Source of the DNA: Apostichopus japonicus
Lineage: Eukaryota; Echinodermata; Holothuroidea; Aspidochirotida; Stichopodidae
DNA: 64,000 nucleotides
NCBI RefSeq assembly: GCF_037975245.1
Contig: NC_092583.1
Location: 1,345,764 to 1,409,763 of the forward strand
Direction: 5' to 3'
Part shown: positions 48,513 to 60,119 of the stretch, piece by piece
Numbering within the stretch: position 1 is the stretch's first letter
How the letters are laid out: the number at the start of each line of letters is the position of its first letter
Translations under genes and position numbers: made by a program
The notes under the pieces: generated by a model
What the model was told of the DNA's origin: nothing
Database searches by the model: none
Seen by the model: the letters and a program-made list of their open reading frames with translations, nothing else

Positions 48513-49480
48513 CCAGGGTGTATAGTGTAGCGCCCCCAACAGGGGTTGTAGCTAGCAGAGCGGCTGTGTGTTTGATAGGGCAGCTGTCGGCCACAATATG
48601 TCAAGATCAATGTGGGGCAACTACAATTAAACACAACCTGAACCAATAAAACCTGAACAAATAAATTGAATTTTGTAGGCTACTACCAATCAATTTAATA
48701 CAAAACCGCTGAGCAGGTGTTTACATATCAAGTTATATATTACTTGAGGTCATCGCAGTGACCCACCGTCCAAATAAGAATGTAGCAAGGTGATAAATGA
48801 ATACTTCACCAATAGGCAATAAATCTCTAACGAAGTTAATGATAGAAAGAAATACACTGCCCATCTAACACCTTACCCAGCTGTTCCCTATAGTACCAAT
48901 ATTTAATTTATAACATTGCAAATCCACATAAATCTCAGCTTATAATTTACATAAATAATAGTGAGACGTACCTGCGAAGTTTGTGGCCAAACGTATAATT
49001 ACGAGTCCTAAATCTACAATACGTAGGCGTTGCCTCGGGGAAAATTATAATCGAAGCCAGCCACAAATACAAGAATAATCCCGCTGGGTGAAGCGATAAT
49101 ATCGTCCGAAGCACACATCATGTTCCCAAACTTTAAATGGATTTAGAGTAATAATTTAAAGGGATTCAGACAAACCGGGGAAATACGCCCACAATATTAT
49201 AAGAAAAGGGACTCGGGCCTTGTCTAAACTATAAAACAACATTTAACTTACTTAACGAACTGGCCAACGGACCTCACTGGGCAGCGGCTAACACCAAAAA
49301 CATAACACACTCTTGGAAACCCAAATTGCAAGTGCCCTAACTTTAAAAAAAAAAAAAAACTGACTCGAAACCTCGGATCTTCGCGTGGCTCGAACATTCC
49401 ACATTACTACGGAAGGAACCAGACTATTGTCGCGAGAGCTGGACAGCTGCAAGGGGGACGGAAACAAAGGAATAAAATAT

Positions 49481-50066
49481 CAGGGGCGGATGCAGGATTT
49501 GTGACAGGGGGGGCTGACTGGTCCAGCCGCGCCTGAACGTAAGACTATCTAAGCGGAGCGCCACCATCGGTTGGCGCGGAGCGCACCAGAAAATTTTTGG
49601 CTTTACAAACCCCCAGATGGCCGGAAACGGCACTTCCCGAGTATTCTAAGCTGAATGTACCTAGCCTGAAAATATGGATCTCATGTCTGCAATTTCTCAA
49701 TTGATGAGAAAAAAACAATCTATGAAATATGGTAATACATATCAGATGAGTTGAGATGATGCAAAAATCATAATGCCTTTAGCCCCCAATCCCCCTCCCG
49801 TTCCGTCACCACTGTTTGATGCAGGGCCGGATCCAGGATTCTGGAAGGGTGAGGGGTTTGGCCTCCAGTGATCCTAGGGTCTAAGGGGAGTGGGTTTCCC
49901 TCTATCCATTGTGAAATTCTTGGATATTTAAGTACAACAGGGAACCCCCTTCAATTTAGTCATGCAAAGCACCTCTCTCTTTTTTTTCTCTTTTTTTTTC
50001 TCTTTTTTTTTGGGGCCAAGAGCAGGGGGGTCCGGACCCCTGGACCCCCCTCTGGATCCGTGCCTG
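49481..50066. mobile_element. Degenerate hAT-like termini (possibly nested)
   Basis: Two left-type ends occur in the same orientation, CAGGGGCGGATGCAGGATTT at 49481 and CAGGGCCGGATCCAGGATT at 49822. One right-type end, CTGGATCCGTGCCTG, finishes at 50066. No convincing target duplication is seen, so the borders and number of insertions are unclear. Confidence 0.5.
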
Positions 50067-50605
50067 AATATGCACGTGAAACTACAACAATTCACTATAC
50101 ATATTAAAGATTATGATCAAACAGACCCCCAGGGAACAATAAATAATACACACAAACAGGACAACTACTCCAGCAGTGATGCCACCTATGTACGGAGGCG
50201 TTTACGCGACGCTCCTCCGGGCGTCAAAATAGTCATGTCGCTTGTGAGCGCCGTGACAGCCTCAGAATAAGTTGGCTAAGCAGCTAGCCTCACTGAAACT
50301 GCAAATGTACAGAGACTATATGAAACTTACAGTTTCAACGCTGAATACCTACGGACTGATCAAGAGTTTGCCAAGTTCAAGTCGCGTTGGTTTCAGTCGG
50401 GAAAAAAGTGAATCTGTAACTATGGAGCTGTAAGCGTTATGAAAAAGTACATCACCACGGCAAGGTTTTGTGGCTTTCAATATCATCTACATCAATGCCA
50501 AAATATTCACAGCAAGTAAAACGGGAATATTTTATTTCAAATAATATTAATTTTGTTTCATACAGGCCATAATGTTGCAAGCAAAATGTTCTTCATGTCA
50601 ACAGA

Positions 50606-51299
50606 CAGTGGCGTCACCAGACTTTTCAGTCTGGGGGGCACCAGCATTTGATGGGGGGCACTTAGGTGGATACGGATCGCCGTCCTGGGGGAGGGGTCTA
50701 AGGGGAGGGGATGCTCCCCTCCCCTTTGGAATTTTCGCATACGGAGGATGGGCTAGATGCAAAATGGTGCCACATTTGATGCTAAATTCGATCTGAAGAT
50801 ATCTCCAGAAATTGCTATTTTTGAGGTAATGATTTTAACAACGCGCAGAATTTTGCAGAGGATATGAACCACATGCTGTCGATATTATGTCTAACCCTAT
50901 CAATAGAACCTACATTTGTTGAATTAATGTGTGCATGACCCCGACTCCTTTCTTGTCCTCGTTTTCTCCCATTATCTATTAAGATGTAACAGGTTCCAGT
51001 ATCGTTATTGGCTGACACATTCAATGTAAATATCGACACCTGTTGTGATGGCGCGGGTTACGACTTCGATACCCGACGGTCAAGGATAAATTTTTTCGCA
51101 GCTCATTTGAAGAAAATACGAAATACTGTGCTTCTTTGTCCTTATGAAAAACCAACTCAGATGATGGGAGTTGAATATAACAAAATATATATATATTTTT
51201 TTACCAACCCAAATCTCAGATGGGGGGGCACTCGGGGGGCACTAGGTTTTCCAGGGGGCACGTACCCCCTGCCACCCCCCCCCCTTGGCGACGCCACTG
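50606..51299. mobile_element. hAT-type MITE, 694 bp
   Basis: Ends CAGTGGCGTCACCAG and CTTGGCGACGCCACTG are inverted copies; exact 8-bp duplication tcaacaga at 50598-50605 and 51300-51307. G-rich tracts near both ends, no transposase. Confidence 0.88.
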
Positions 51300-51307
51300 T
51301 CAACAGA

Positions 51308-52571
51308 AGGGCAGGCATGGATGGCATCCATATTGTTTTATATTTTTGTACAGTTTTGCTGCCTTGTTTTGTTATAGGCAAAACAAATTTTGCATACAAA
51401 AAGTGATGAATGAGAACGTTGTGGTATTGATCACCACCATGCATATACCTCAATGTCCTTATACTGGAAGAACATTGAAATTAAGCTAACAAAGAAAATT
51501 TCAAACAAGATCTTACTCTACAATTGTTGTTGTACATCTAGTGTCTTCCTTGTGGTTCCTTAATCCTATCCACTCTACCCTCAGTCACCAAGAGGGACAC
51601 CAATTTTGCTGACGACCGCATTGATCGCATTTTAATTTCTTGGTCATCTCCATCATTTTTAACTATATTTGTGTATAAGACTTAACGTTATTATACAGCA
51701 ATGATTTGCAAGAAGAAGCATCGGTTCGTAGTAACAAACTGTCTCCTATCATTTTGGGAGATTTAACTTTTCCTTTTTTGTCGGTATAACTTCTTATGGA
51801 GGCAAACGTTATATAACTTGCTTAAAAACACCGTGCGAAGTTTTTTCTCCAAACCTGTGACAGTCCACATATCTTTCAAAACGGTTTTGAAACCCTACCA
51901 CAAAATAAAACTAGTTAAATGACGAGGGGGCGGGGTGATGTACACCCCACACCTCGCGTGGGTCGCGCCTGACTATTTAGTGACTCTCCCGAGCTGTGTA
52001 GAATCAACTTCAAATGTGACTGTCCGCTTTCCATAGCTTTAACCACGCGTTACTCAAAGTGCCAAGGCGTTATGCCTAACAGGCTTTGACTTTGTGTTCT
52101 ACACGCATAAACTGTACTGTGCGTCAGGTGAGAACGTGAACATCGTGTAGTTTTGCTAGAGAACGTAAGCTATGTTTTGTGAAATGTATGTGATGCGTGC
52201 GCGCACTCGTGCGTCGCTAGGCTACCATACTCTATGACGAGTGGTAGCAACGCACAAGACGCAATCCTGCATGATGACGCATCCCACGCACTGATTCGGT
52301 GTTTGTGTATAGTATGTAACAATGAAACGTTTTGTATCGCGCCGAAGGCTCTCTACCATATCGCTGGTACGCAACGTTCTGCGCAAAATATGGATGCACG
52401 CGAAAGTTTGTGACATCACAAAGGAGCTATAGCTAGTAAGTATGTAAACAGCGATAATGTGACTTAAGTTCAATTTGCCTAGCATCACGAACACATACTT
52501 GCTTCACACAGCGAAAACAGCGATTTACTTCCTCAAATTTGGAACACTATTTACATCTTCTCATATTTCTG
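51308..52571. other. Intergenic, probable kinase-gene promoter side
   Basis: No coding content. CG dinucleotides become more common from about 52000 (for example GTGCGCGCACTCGTGCGTCG near 52196), ending at the donor of a possible non-coding exon at 52571. Confidence 0.4.
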
Positions 52572-53754
52572 GTAAGTATTTAAACAATATTTAATAACTT
52601 AGTTGTTTTTTGTTGTTCTTGTTGTTGTTTCCTTATAAACTATATATGAAAATGTAGAAGTCAGAGGCTTCCCGATAAGTTGTCAACGATCTATTCAATA
52701 GGCGTAAGCTAATCCTATATACATTGCTTCATATGCTATGGGGGAAGGGGTAAGCTAAAGCCTCTCGAGAAGTTGTCAACGATCTATGCAATAGACGTAA
52801 GCTAATCCTATCAACGATCTATGCAATAGACGTAAGCTAATCCTATCAACGATCTATTCAATAAGTGTATAAGCTAATCCTATATACATTTCTTCGTATG
52901 CAATGGGGAACTGGTGAGGTAGTCTGGGGCATTTTGGTTATTGCAGCTTAATGGCAATTTCGTCATGAGTTTTAATGTTTACAAGGACAGCTAAGTATCG
53001 TCAAGGTATCATTAACTGGTTTCTTTTTCAAAAAAATTAAGAATAAAATTGACTTCCCATTTGTTGCCTTCTGTATAGAGTAACGTTATCATCCTATTGT
53101 CTCAATACATGTAAACTGTTTATCTTACACACATCAATGTCTTAATTACCTGGTACCATTTTATTGATCATCCATCGTAGATGGCTAATCACGGTTCTGT
53201 GATAGGTTTGATATCCTATTTCAGTATACCATAGACGTCCAGAAGGAACTTTATCACTTAGGCTGAAGTTAATATTCCTTAGGCTTGCAGTAAATTTCAT
53301 TATGAACATAAATTTTTTAATTTCATTTTACTGTAAACGAAAAAGAAAACAATATAATAATAATAATAATGACCTCGATTGATAAGTTTTTTTTTGTTGC
53401 AATAATGCATCCATCATTATAATAGCAATAACCACCTCTAGATCTAATCACACATTCTCAGTTGTACATGGATTGATAAATTCAATTATTTTTTATTAAT
53501 GAAATTACCAATTTTTGATGTCTCTGACGTCATATAAATGTATGGGAGGCCGATTATCATCGTACATAACCTATGCACATTCAGTAATAGATTATGAATT
53601 TTGTAATTGGTAACTGAATTTTTTTTTTTAAAAAACATTTCTTTTAAGTATTTAAGTTTTAATAATATTTTATAATAATTCTAAAATTTTATAATATTGT
53701 TATAATTCTAAAATTTTATAATATTTAAGCATTATATTTTCTGCTCTTCAGTTG
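52572..53754 (+). other. Probable first intron of the kinase gene with a 5' untranslated exon ending near 52571
   Basis: A strong donor (CTG then GTAAGT at 52572) follows a CG-containing stretch at 52.0-52.5 kb with no TATA box. The next good acceptor (CTGCTCTTCAG, ending 53751) is three bases before the first in-frame ATG of the kinase gene. This suggests a non-coding first exon and a promoter at about 52.0-52.5 kb. A short tandem repeat lies in this intron at 52683-52890. Confidence 0.4.
52683..52890. repeat. 35-bp tandem repeat
   Basis: TCAACGATCTATGCAATAGA and CGTAAGCTAATCCTA form a unit found at 52683, 52776, 52811 and 52846. The last three are in tandem. Confidence 0.88.
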
Positions 53755-53819
53755 ATGACAATGTTATCCAGACATATGAACGAATCCCACCAACATCAAC
53801 CCGAACCAGCTCTTGAGAG
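53755..53819 (+). CDS. Kinase gene coding exon 1
   Basis: Begins MTMLSRHMNESHQHQPEPAL; ends two bases into an Arg codon at donor GTAACT. Further in-frame ATGs at codons 3 and 8 are possible starts. Confidence 0.65.
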
Positions 53820-56800
53820 GTAACTTTGCTTAAGATGAATGGAAAAAAATCATTTCACACCGTGACGCCGTTATTTTCAGTGTTTTATGATCACAAGTTG
53901 AATAAACTTCTCACCAATTTATCCCCTTGTAATTTTATAAATTGTAATTGATTAGTTCTAAACTATTCCATCAAAGGAATAATACTGAGAAATAACTTAA
54001 AGAATGAAATTCATGGTAGTATATTTTGTGCCACAAATAATGAGTAAACCCCTCAGAAAATAGTAAATTTGTGCGAAGTTTTCCTGACAAAGTTTAACAT
54101 CTTTTATATTACATTTTTTTTTTCATTTTTACAGACGCACAGTTTGGAAGAAGGTCGTTGCGACCTTGACATGTTGTGGAAATTCTCGATCTAAAGCCTA
54201 CGAACTTGGTGACTGTTATGAACCAACACCTTCATCTGCTCAGCAAACTTCACCCGGCTCGAGAAACGACACACAACGAAATGTCGGTCACGTGATCGAC
54301 GGACGCGGGAAAACAACTTCACCCTCGTCAACACGAAGCTTTCATTTCAAGCGCGGCAAAGAACAACCGAAGTCGCCAAAAACAAGATCAAAGGGTCGCC
54401 GGAAGAAGGATAAAGAATCTTCCAACGCGAGAAAGCTTTTGACCTCTCCAAGAAACAGAGAAGTCAACCTCATCCAGCCCATTAACGACACGGATGTTCA
54501 GAAAGGGCGCCCTCATACTTGCAAACAACCGCAGACGATCAAGCCAAGAGACCAGTCACGCGGTGTCGATTTAAAAAATGTTTCTGTCATCATCAAAAAA
54601 TATGCAAAGTCGATTAGCTTTTCGACTTTACAGTCGCTTTCGCCAGATGGTAAAGAATCATTGACGGATACCTTTAAGCGTCATAAAGGGTTCATCGAAT
54701 CACTTGTCAAGTTTCAAACATATGTTCCTCCCGAGCGAGCAACAGCCTATCGCATTGACAAGGAGTTTGATCATCTCCAGAATTCACAACTTTCACTTGG
54801 TCAAATTTGCGACATTAATGGATCACCAGCAGGTCCTCATAATGCTGCACTTCAGTCCTCAGCAACCAGTCTAAACTTCTCAGATCAGAAAAGAAACATC
54901 AACTTTGCGAAGACTGTTGCCAGGGGTGCCATCTGCGTACCTCGTGCAGCGCTACAAAATTCAAGCGTATCATCAGAGTCATATGACGTCACACGAATTC
55001 CGCCAAATGTTACCCATGATAAGATAAAGACTGGAAGTAAGGGTGACGTTAATGAAATCATTCAACGTGGGCCAACTCAGCCACATTCATCATCAACTAG
55101 ATTCCAAACACCACTTGAGCAAACCACCCAGTGCAGAGCTCTGACAACTCCAAAGGAGAGCGCTCCAAAGCATCGGCCGAAGTTAACGACTGCCAAACAG
55201 GATGGTGATGTTTCACGTGTGGATGAACTGCAGCTGGTAGCCGGTGGAGGGAAGAAGTTAGAGCTAGATGGGTGTGCCGCGAAACCGCCAAAGGTCCCTG
55301 GTAGACGAATCAAAGACGCACGGCAGCATGTATATCCAAAGGGAAACCCAATTCAGAAAAGGAACGAACATTTGAACTGCAGACAAATCAAGAACATCTT
55401 GGTAACTAGACTCACCGACGGTGATAGCGGAGTAGTTCGGTTATCAGAGATTCCATCTGGAAAAGATAAGATCCATAGTTGCCGCGTCCAGGACAACTCT
55501 TCGAGTCACCAGACTCATGTTCGACGGGCAGAAAAAGATATCGCGAGGGTGCCTTCGCTTGGACAGGGCGTGGATGTTCTCCATAGCTCCCGTGACGTTA
55601 GAGTTGAGGCTGGACCCAAAAACAATGCAACTGCAATCAAGTCGAAGCTTACTCATGCTATGAAAAATATTCAAGGGTGAGTAAAAAACGTTTTCCGAAA
55701 TTACAACGATCAGGGGCGCAAACCAACCTCTTTTTGTACTGGGAAGGGGAGTTGCTACGTCGTCCTCGGAAGGGTGTAAAAATAGAGGTCTCCCCTTCCC
55801 CTAGAAAAAAAATTGGTTGATGCCAAAAAGTGCTATATTTTGCACGAAAACGCGAGATTTTGACATATAAATGGGCTAAAACAAAACGTGACGTCGGTAT
55901 TTAACTGATCACTGGTGTCCTCAAAACTGTTTCTGCTGGCGGAGTAAGAGAAGGGGAGAGGGATGCATTGTGTATCAGTTACCGATTTTCTTGCAGTTTG
56001 GCAGGAGCTGACGAAGTTCTCATATATAAGGCACACACCGTGACTATACACTACTGAACGATAACGAAGACTCCCCACCCCCTCTCCCCTCCTCCTCCTC
56101 CTCCTCCTCCTCCTCCTCCTCCTCCCCCCTCTCCTTCCTTCTACCTTCCATTAGATTTACTAACGACATTGGACGCTGCCAAAGGTTAGAGTTGATAGAC
56201 CATATCATTTTGTACTTCCTACAGACAAACAACGCCTGCCAAAATAAAGTCAACACTACAGCGGTTGTTTCCAGAATGCGATCTACTATCGCAGAGTGAT
56301 CTTCAACATGTTCTACACCCCGTCACCAACAAATCGATAACTCTTGGCAAAGGAGCTTATGGAGTAGTAAGCCTAATGAGAAACAGCAAAACTGGAAGGC
56401 TTTGTGCAGTGAAAACCTTCCAAGATCATCTCATCAAAGCCAAAATCTTCAGAGTACGTATAGAATTGAAACGGGTGAAAGGTCATCACCAAATATGCTA
56501 TAAAGTCAGTAGTATTTTCCAATATAATTTCGATTAATGCCACATTTACGAAGTTCTCCCCCTTTTTTTTCTTGTTGATTTTGACAGGAGGCTAAGTTAG
56601 AGGTCCAAACGTTGACAAAACTACGTGGCTTAAATTGCGTCGCAGAACTTTTCGGTATAGTTCCGACAGAAGGGAACGTCGGAGTGCCCTCTGTTGTTGA
56701 AGAATTCATCGGTGACGCAAAAACTTTCAAGGCGTCGATATTACACGCAGCTCTGAAATCGAGTATCCTATCCGCTGCCGCGATGTTTCGCATTGCACTG

Positions 56801-57229
56801 AACATTGTCAACGCACTTAATAACGTCCACTCCAGGGGTGTCCTTCATTGTGACTTTAAGACCGACAATATTATGTTGATGCCTGGATTTGAACACCAAA
56901 GAGATCCTCAAATCAAAATCATTGACTTCGGAAGAGCAATTCGCATGGACAAGAAACCGAAGTACGAGCATTATACACCAGAGAAGCAACAGAGGGTGTT
57001 GACAAGGTCGATTCATATTGCCCCTGAGGTAGTGCTGGGGCAACAGCCGCATAGTGTGACTTCAGAGGTATACTCACTTGGTATGGTATTCCTAATGATG
57101 GCGGGTGACCAGTTTAAATATTTGGGAAATGCTGGCGATAAATGCACTGATAAGAATTTTGTTCAGAGACCAACGATGGACAAAATTAAGAAGAAGCTGA
57201 CGTCGTACATTAAAAGAAAACAATACTAG
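53755..57229 (+). CDS. Unassigned protein kinase with a long basic disordered N-terminus (825 residues, 4 coding exons)
   Basis: Exons 53755-53819, 54135-55676, 56225-56453 and 56588-57229 give 2,478 nt with every junction in phase. Residues 1-570 are rich in Ser, Lys, Arg, Gln and Thr, with no domain I recognise. The kinase domain is about 573-825: glycine loop GKGAYGVV (577-584), Lys599 in CAVK, a likely helix-C Glu617, catalytic loop HCDFKTDN with Asp701 and Asn706, DFG Asp725, APE 757-759, SEVYSLG and a final QRPTM. All catalytic residues are present, so activity is expected. Departures are Cys for Arg in HRD (a non-RD kinase) and Glu for the usual Asp in the DVYSLG block. I cannot place it in a kinase group; the partner, substrate and location are unknown. 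The start codon is the first ATG after the exon 1 acceptor. Confidence 0.85.
54135..55676 (+). CDS. Kinase gene coding exon 2 (large, disordered region)
   Basis: 1,542 nt open exon. It begins RTVWKKVVATLTCCGNSRSK, then a very basic stretch (KRGKEQPKSPKTRSKGRRKK at about residues 79-98). A more ordered-looking patch is ISFSTLQSLSPDGKESLTDT near residues 175-194. No known domain; donor GTGAGT. Confidence 0.85.
56092..56126. repeat. (CTC)n microsatellite
   Basis: About 12 CTC units within a polypyrimidine stretch in the kinase gene's intron before exon 3. Confidence 0.93.
56225..56453 (+). CDS. Kinase gene coding exon 3 (N-lobe start)
   Basis: Encodes LQRLFPECDLLSQSDLQ, then the glycine loop and the catalytic Lys599, ending KAKIFR in phase 0 before GTACGT. 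Acceptor CTTCCTACAG. Confidence 0.88.
56588..57229 (+). CDS. Kinase gene coding exon 4 (rest of the kinase domain) and stop
   Basis: Starts EAKLEVQTLTKLRGLN (helix C) and carries HCDFKTDN, IIDFGRA and IAPEVVLG, ending KRKQY and stop TAG at 57227-57229. Acceptor TTGACAG follows a polypyrimidine tract. Confidence 0.92.
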   Translation, partial: EAKLEVQTLTKLRGLNCVAELFGIVPTEGNVGVPSVVEEFIGDAKTFKASILHAALKSSILSAAAMFRIALNIVNALNNVHSRGVLHCDFKTDNIMLMPGFEHQRDPQIKIIDFGRAIRMDKKPKYEHYTPEKQQRVLTRSIHIAPEVVLGQQPHSVTSEVYSLGMVFLMMAGDQFKYLGNAGDKCTDKNFVQRPTMDKIKKKLTSYIKRKQY

Positions 57230-57544
57230 ATAGATGACGTCATGGATGGCTTGCTTCCCGCTAGTGATGAGAGAAAGCAGACGGATTTGTTTCCGAACGT
57301 GTTATTTGTGACTTTGATAGATTGTCCAGACCCATTAGGAGTGCGAAGACTGACGAAACCATTGCAAAGTCAAAAACACTCAACGCGGTATCCGATGTGA
57401 TGCGCCCATAGAAATTGATTAGCTATTTACTTTTGTGAAATACGTACTATTTGTAATACGCGCCGGACTTTCTTGCCGTACACAGAAAGCGCCACCACTT
57501 TGATGAGTGGCTTCAGTATATGTCGCATGACGTCATTCTATCCT

Positions 57545-57550
57545 AATAAA
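57545..57550 (+). terminator. Possible polyadenylation signal of the kinase gene
   Basis: AATAAA 316 bp after the stop codon, the first match downstream. Confidence 0.4.
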
Positions 57551-58607
57551 TTTCTATGGATGCGCCACACTATGTGACAATTTTCCGTCGTGCTGTGATA
57601 TATCGACATAGCGCCCTCGCTTAAAACGCAACGGCTTGTCGCGAAGAGAGTCGCGTTTGTGATGATGGAACTGTCCAATCTCATATGCAGCTGTGCTGTT
57701 GTTCATGTCGTAATGTTCATGTCACATGTCCTTGTAAAACTTAAAATGTTATGTCTTGTATCGTTCGGCACCGTACCGTACAAAAACAAAATTGTACCCA
57801 CGAATTGTAAATGAAAAAGAAAATTCTCAATTGTGAAGAAAGATGGATTTCACCGAATATATGCCTATGGCAAGATTCACAAACATGGTGAACTTGAGAA
57901 GACCACTTCCACTTGATGGAATATAAGGCTGCAGTGCATAGATCTTTGGCCATCTTTTCTTGAAAAAAATCCAACTTGTCAGTTATAATGCAGAAAATGT
58001 ACATTTTTGATCAATCAAGAAATCCATTGTGATCAATACAAGTATAATGTACCAGTATAAGAATGATACTAAAAATAAAATGACTGAAATAAAATATAAT
58101 AAAATGAAACTATCTCTCTCTATTATTATTATTATTTTTTTTAATTTTATTATCTCGCTCTCTAGTTTTGCTTCCTTCATGAAAATAACATTTCAACACA
58201 ACAGATGTTCTTTCTTTTTCTTTGAGGTTAATAATCAGTTTTGATCGATACGTACATTTCCAATCATCAAAATGTAGTTGTTTAGCTTGGCGATAGTCAA
58301 GTCTCAATTTACAGAAAAAAATCTGAACTTTTACTTCTTGTGTACTAGACTAATAATTAACAGCTGGTACGTGTCTACTAGGGCAATGACATTTCTCAAA
58401 TTCAAATAAAACTATAAGGTTTACCAATAATAACTAATACTGAAACTTTGCTGCTGCGATAACGTCTGATGCGCAATTTTGGGAATTCCCCTATTTTCAA
58501 TGACGCGTCGACTCACATAATTAATTTTAGTATGTTTGCAGCCCTAGTTTCAGTTTACTTTCTCCACATCACCTCAGTGAAGTTAACACGATACATATAT
58601 ATATATA
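57551..58607. other. Intergenic between the kinase gene and STX17
   Basis: AT-rich; short simple repeats (ATT)n near 58120 only. No gene seen. Confidence 0.6.
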
Positions 58608-58968
58608 TACAATAATAATATTGTGACTACAATAATACAATAATAATCCTGGGTGAGCATACAATACAATAATAATACAATACAATACAATAATACAATA
58701 CAACAATACAATACAATACAATACAATACAATACAATACAATACAATACAATAATAATACAATACAATAATACAATACAATATACAATACAATAATACAA
58801 TATAATAATACAATACAATACAATAATACAATACAATAATAAACAATACAATACAATAATAATACAATACAATACAATAATACAATACAACAATACAATA
58901 CAATACAATACAACAATAATACAATACAATACAATACAATAATAATACAACGATACAATAATAATCCT
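58608..58968. repeat. (CAATA)n/(AATAATAC)n microsatellite with duplicated flank
   Basis: About 360 bp of CAATA and AATAATA units. The non-repetitive word AATAATCCTGGGTGAGCA occurs near the left (58641) and again at the right edge (58959), so part of the array was duplicated together with its flank. Confidence 0.93.
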
Positions 58969-59283
58969 GGGTGAGCAGTGGAGCAGTGGATCATATCAAA
59001 AATATTTCACATCCGAAGGATCTTTGTTTGGTGATAGTGATAGTGGGTGAGCACGTATGGATCCATAAATAAATATCGGCCTAGATGCGCGGAGAAACGA
59101 AGTACGTTTGTTAGTGCACATAAATCACGGCGAGAAATCTATCAATTAACTGTGGTAAAGAAGACCCCAGTCGTATTTTGTTCGGTAAATTGTTGTCAAC
59201 ATTTAAGTGGTTGCAGACGACGATCTCTCTGTGTGTATCAACCATAGACATTGAAGTAGGTCAATGATATCAACACAACAAGT

Positions 59284-59680
59284 GCTGTAGCCTACACTAC
59301 GTTACAGTATAAACTAGGCTAAAGCAGACCTAGGCAAATGTAGGCCTAATGTTAAATGCGCAATCACTGGTATCACCTGACCTATGCCTACAGTACTAAT
59401 TTGGTCATGCGGATTCCCTAAATTCGCATTATACAGCTGCAGAGATACATTGTAGGCCCACAGTCGCCGCGTTTGAATATCAAGTTGTAACCACTTTCAG
59501 TCTGCACAGTCCTAGCCTAACAGTAACAATAACATTTAACAACATTGTGAGGCTTTAGGCCTAGACAGGGAAACATCGATTTCAAGCACTTCACTGACTT
59601 GTCACCCAATTACCAGCTAGCCTATTTGCTTTTGGGAAGGCCTACTGTAAACTTTAATAAAAGTGCATAGGCCTAGTTAG
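59284..59680. repeat. TAGGCCTA-rich tract upstream of STX17
   Basis: Repeated words GTAGGCCTAA, TTTAGGCCTAG, GCATAGGCCTAG and GTAGCCTAC, like the tract upstream of EXO1. A promoter-side position is likely. Confidence 0.6.
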
Positions 59681-59684
59681 AAAA

Positions 59685-60119
59685 ATGTCTCCTTGCTTAA
59701 TGCTTAGGCAGAGTCACAGGCTGTCCCTAGTAGTAAGTAGTAATATGCTGAACATTATTTATAAAAGAGAAGGCAAGAAATTTGAATTCAACAGTAACTG
59801 CAATGTGACCAGATTTACTAAAGAAATAACTGTGCAGGGCCAGGTTAACTTTGATAAATACAAAAAAGAATTATATCCCATGCCATGTGTTGAAATGGAA
59901 AAAGAATCCAGCACCTTACCAAGAGAGACACATGAAATCATTGACTCCTTACACAGTTACAGCATGATGTTTCAGCTAAGAGTGAGGTGTTTGCTCCAAA
60001 CCAGCCTACATGAATTGGCTGATCCATTGTGCAGAAAATACTTTGCATCTATCAGCACAGATTGTAAAGAAAATATTTCGCTTCTATTAGCACAGGTAGT
60101 AAAATCACCTGGACATTGA
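59685..60119 (+). CDS. Unassigned 144-codon ORF
   Basis: An open frame from ATG to TGA upstream of STX17, with a protein-like mix of residues (for example QGQVNFDKYKKELYPMPC and LCRKYFASISTDCKENISLL) rather than low complexity. A possible donor (CAG then GTAGTA near 60095) could splice it onward, but joining the next acceptors does not enter the STX17 frame. I recognise no domain. It could be a small gene, part of a 5' leader, or chance. Confidence 0.3.
   Translation: MSPCLMLRQSHRLSLVVSSNMLNIIYKREGKKFEFNSNCNVTRFTKEITVQGQVNFDKYKKELYPMPCVEMEKESSTLPRETHEIIDSLHSYSMMFQLRVRCLLQTSLHELADPLCRKYFASISTDCKENISLLLAQVVKSPGH

Noticed and set aside
55077-55674. Minus-strand frames of 64-78 codons
   Set aside because: Antisense shadows of the kinase gene's exon 2.
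55712-55830. CAGGGGCGCAAACC, a possible hAT end in the kinase intron
   Set aside because: Only a loose inverted partner and no target duplication could be found.
58569-58994. Long minus-strand reading frames of Leu-Tyr-Cys repeats
   Set aside because: They are translations of the CAATA microsatellite; open in several frames at once and with no protein-like composition.
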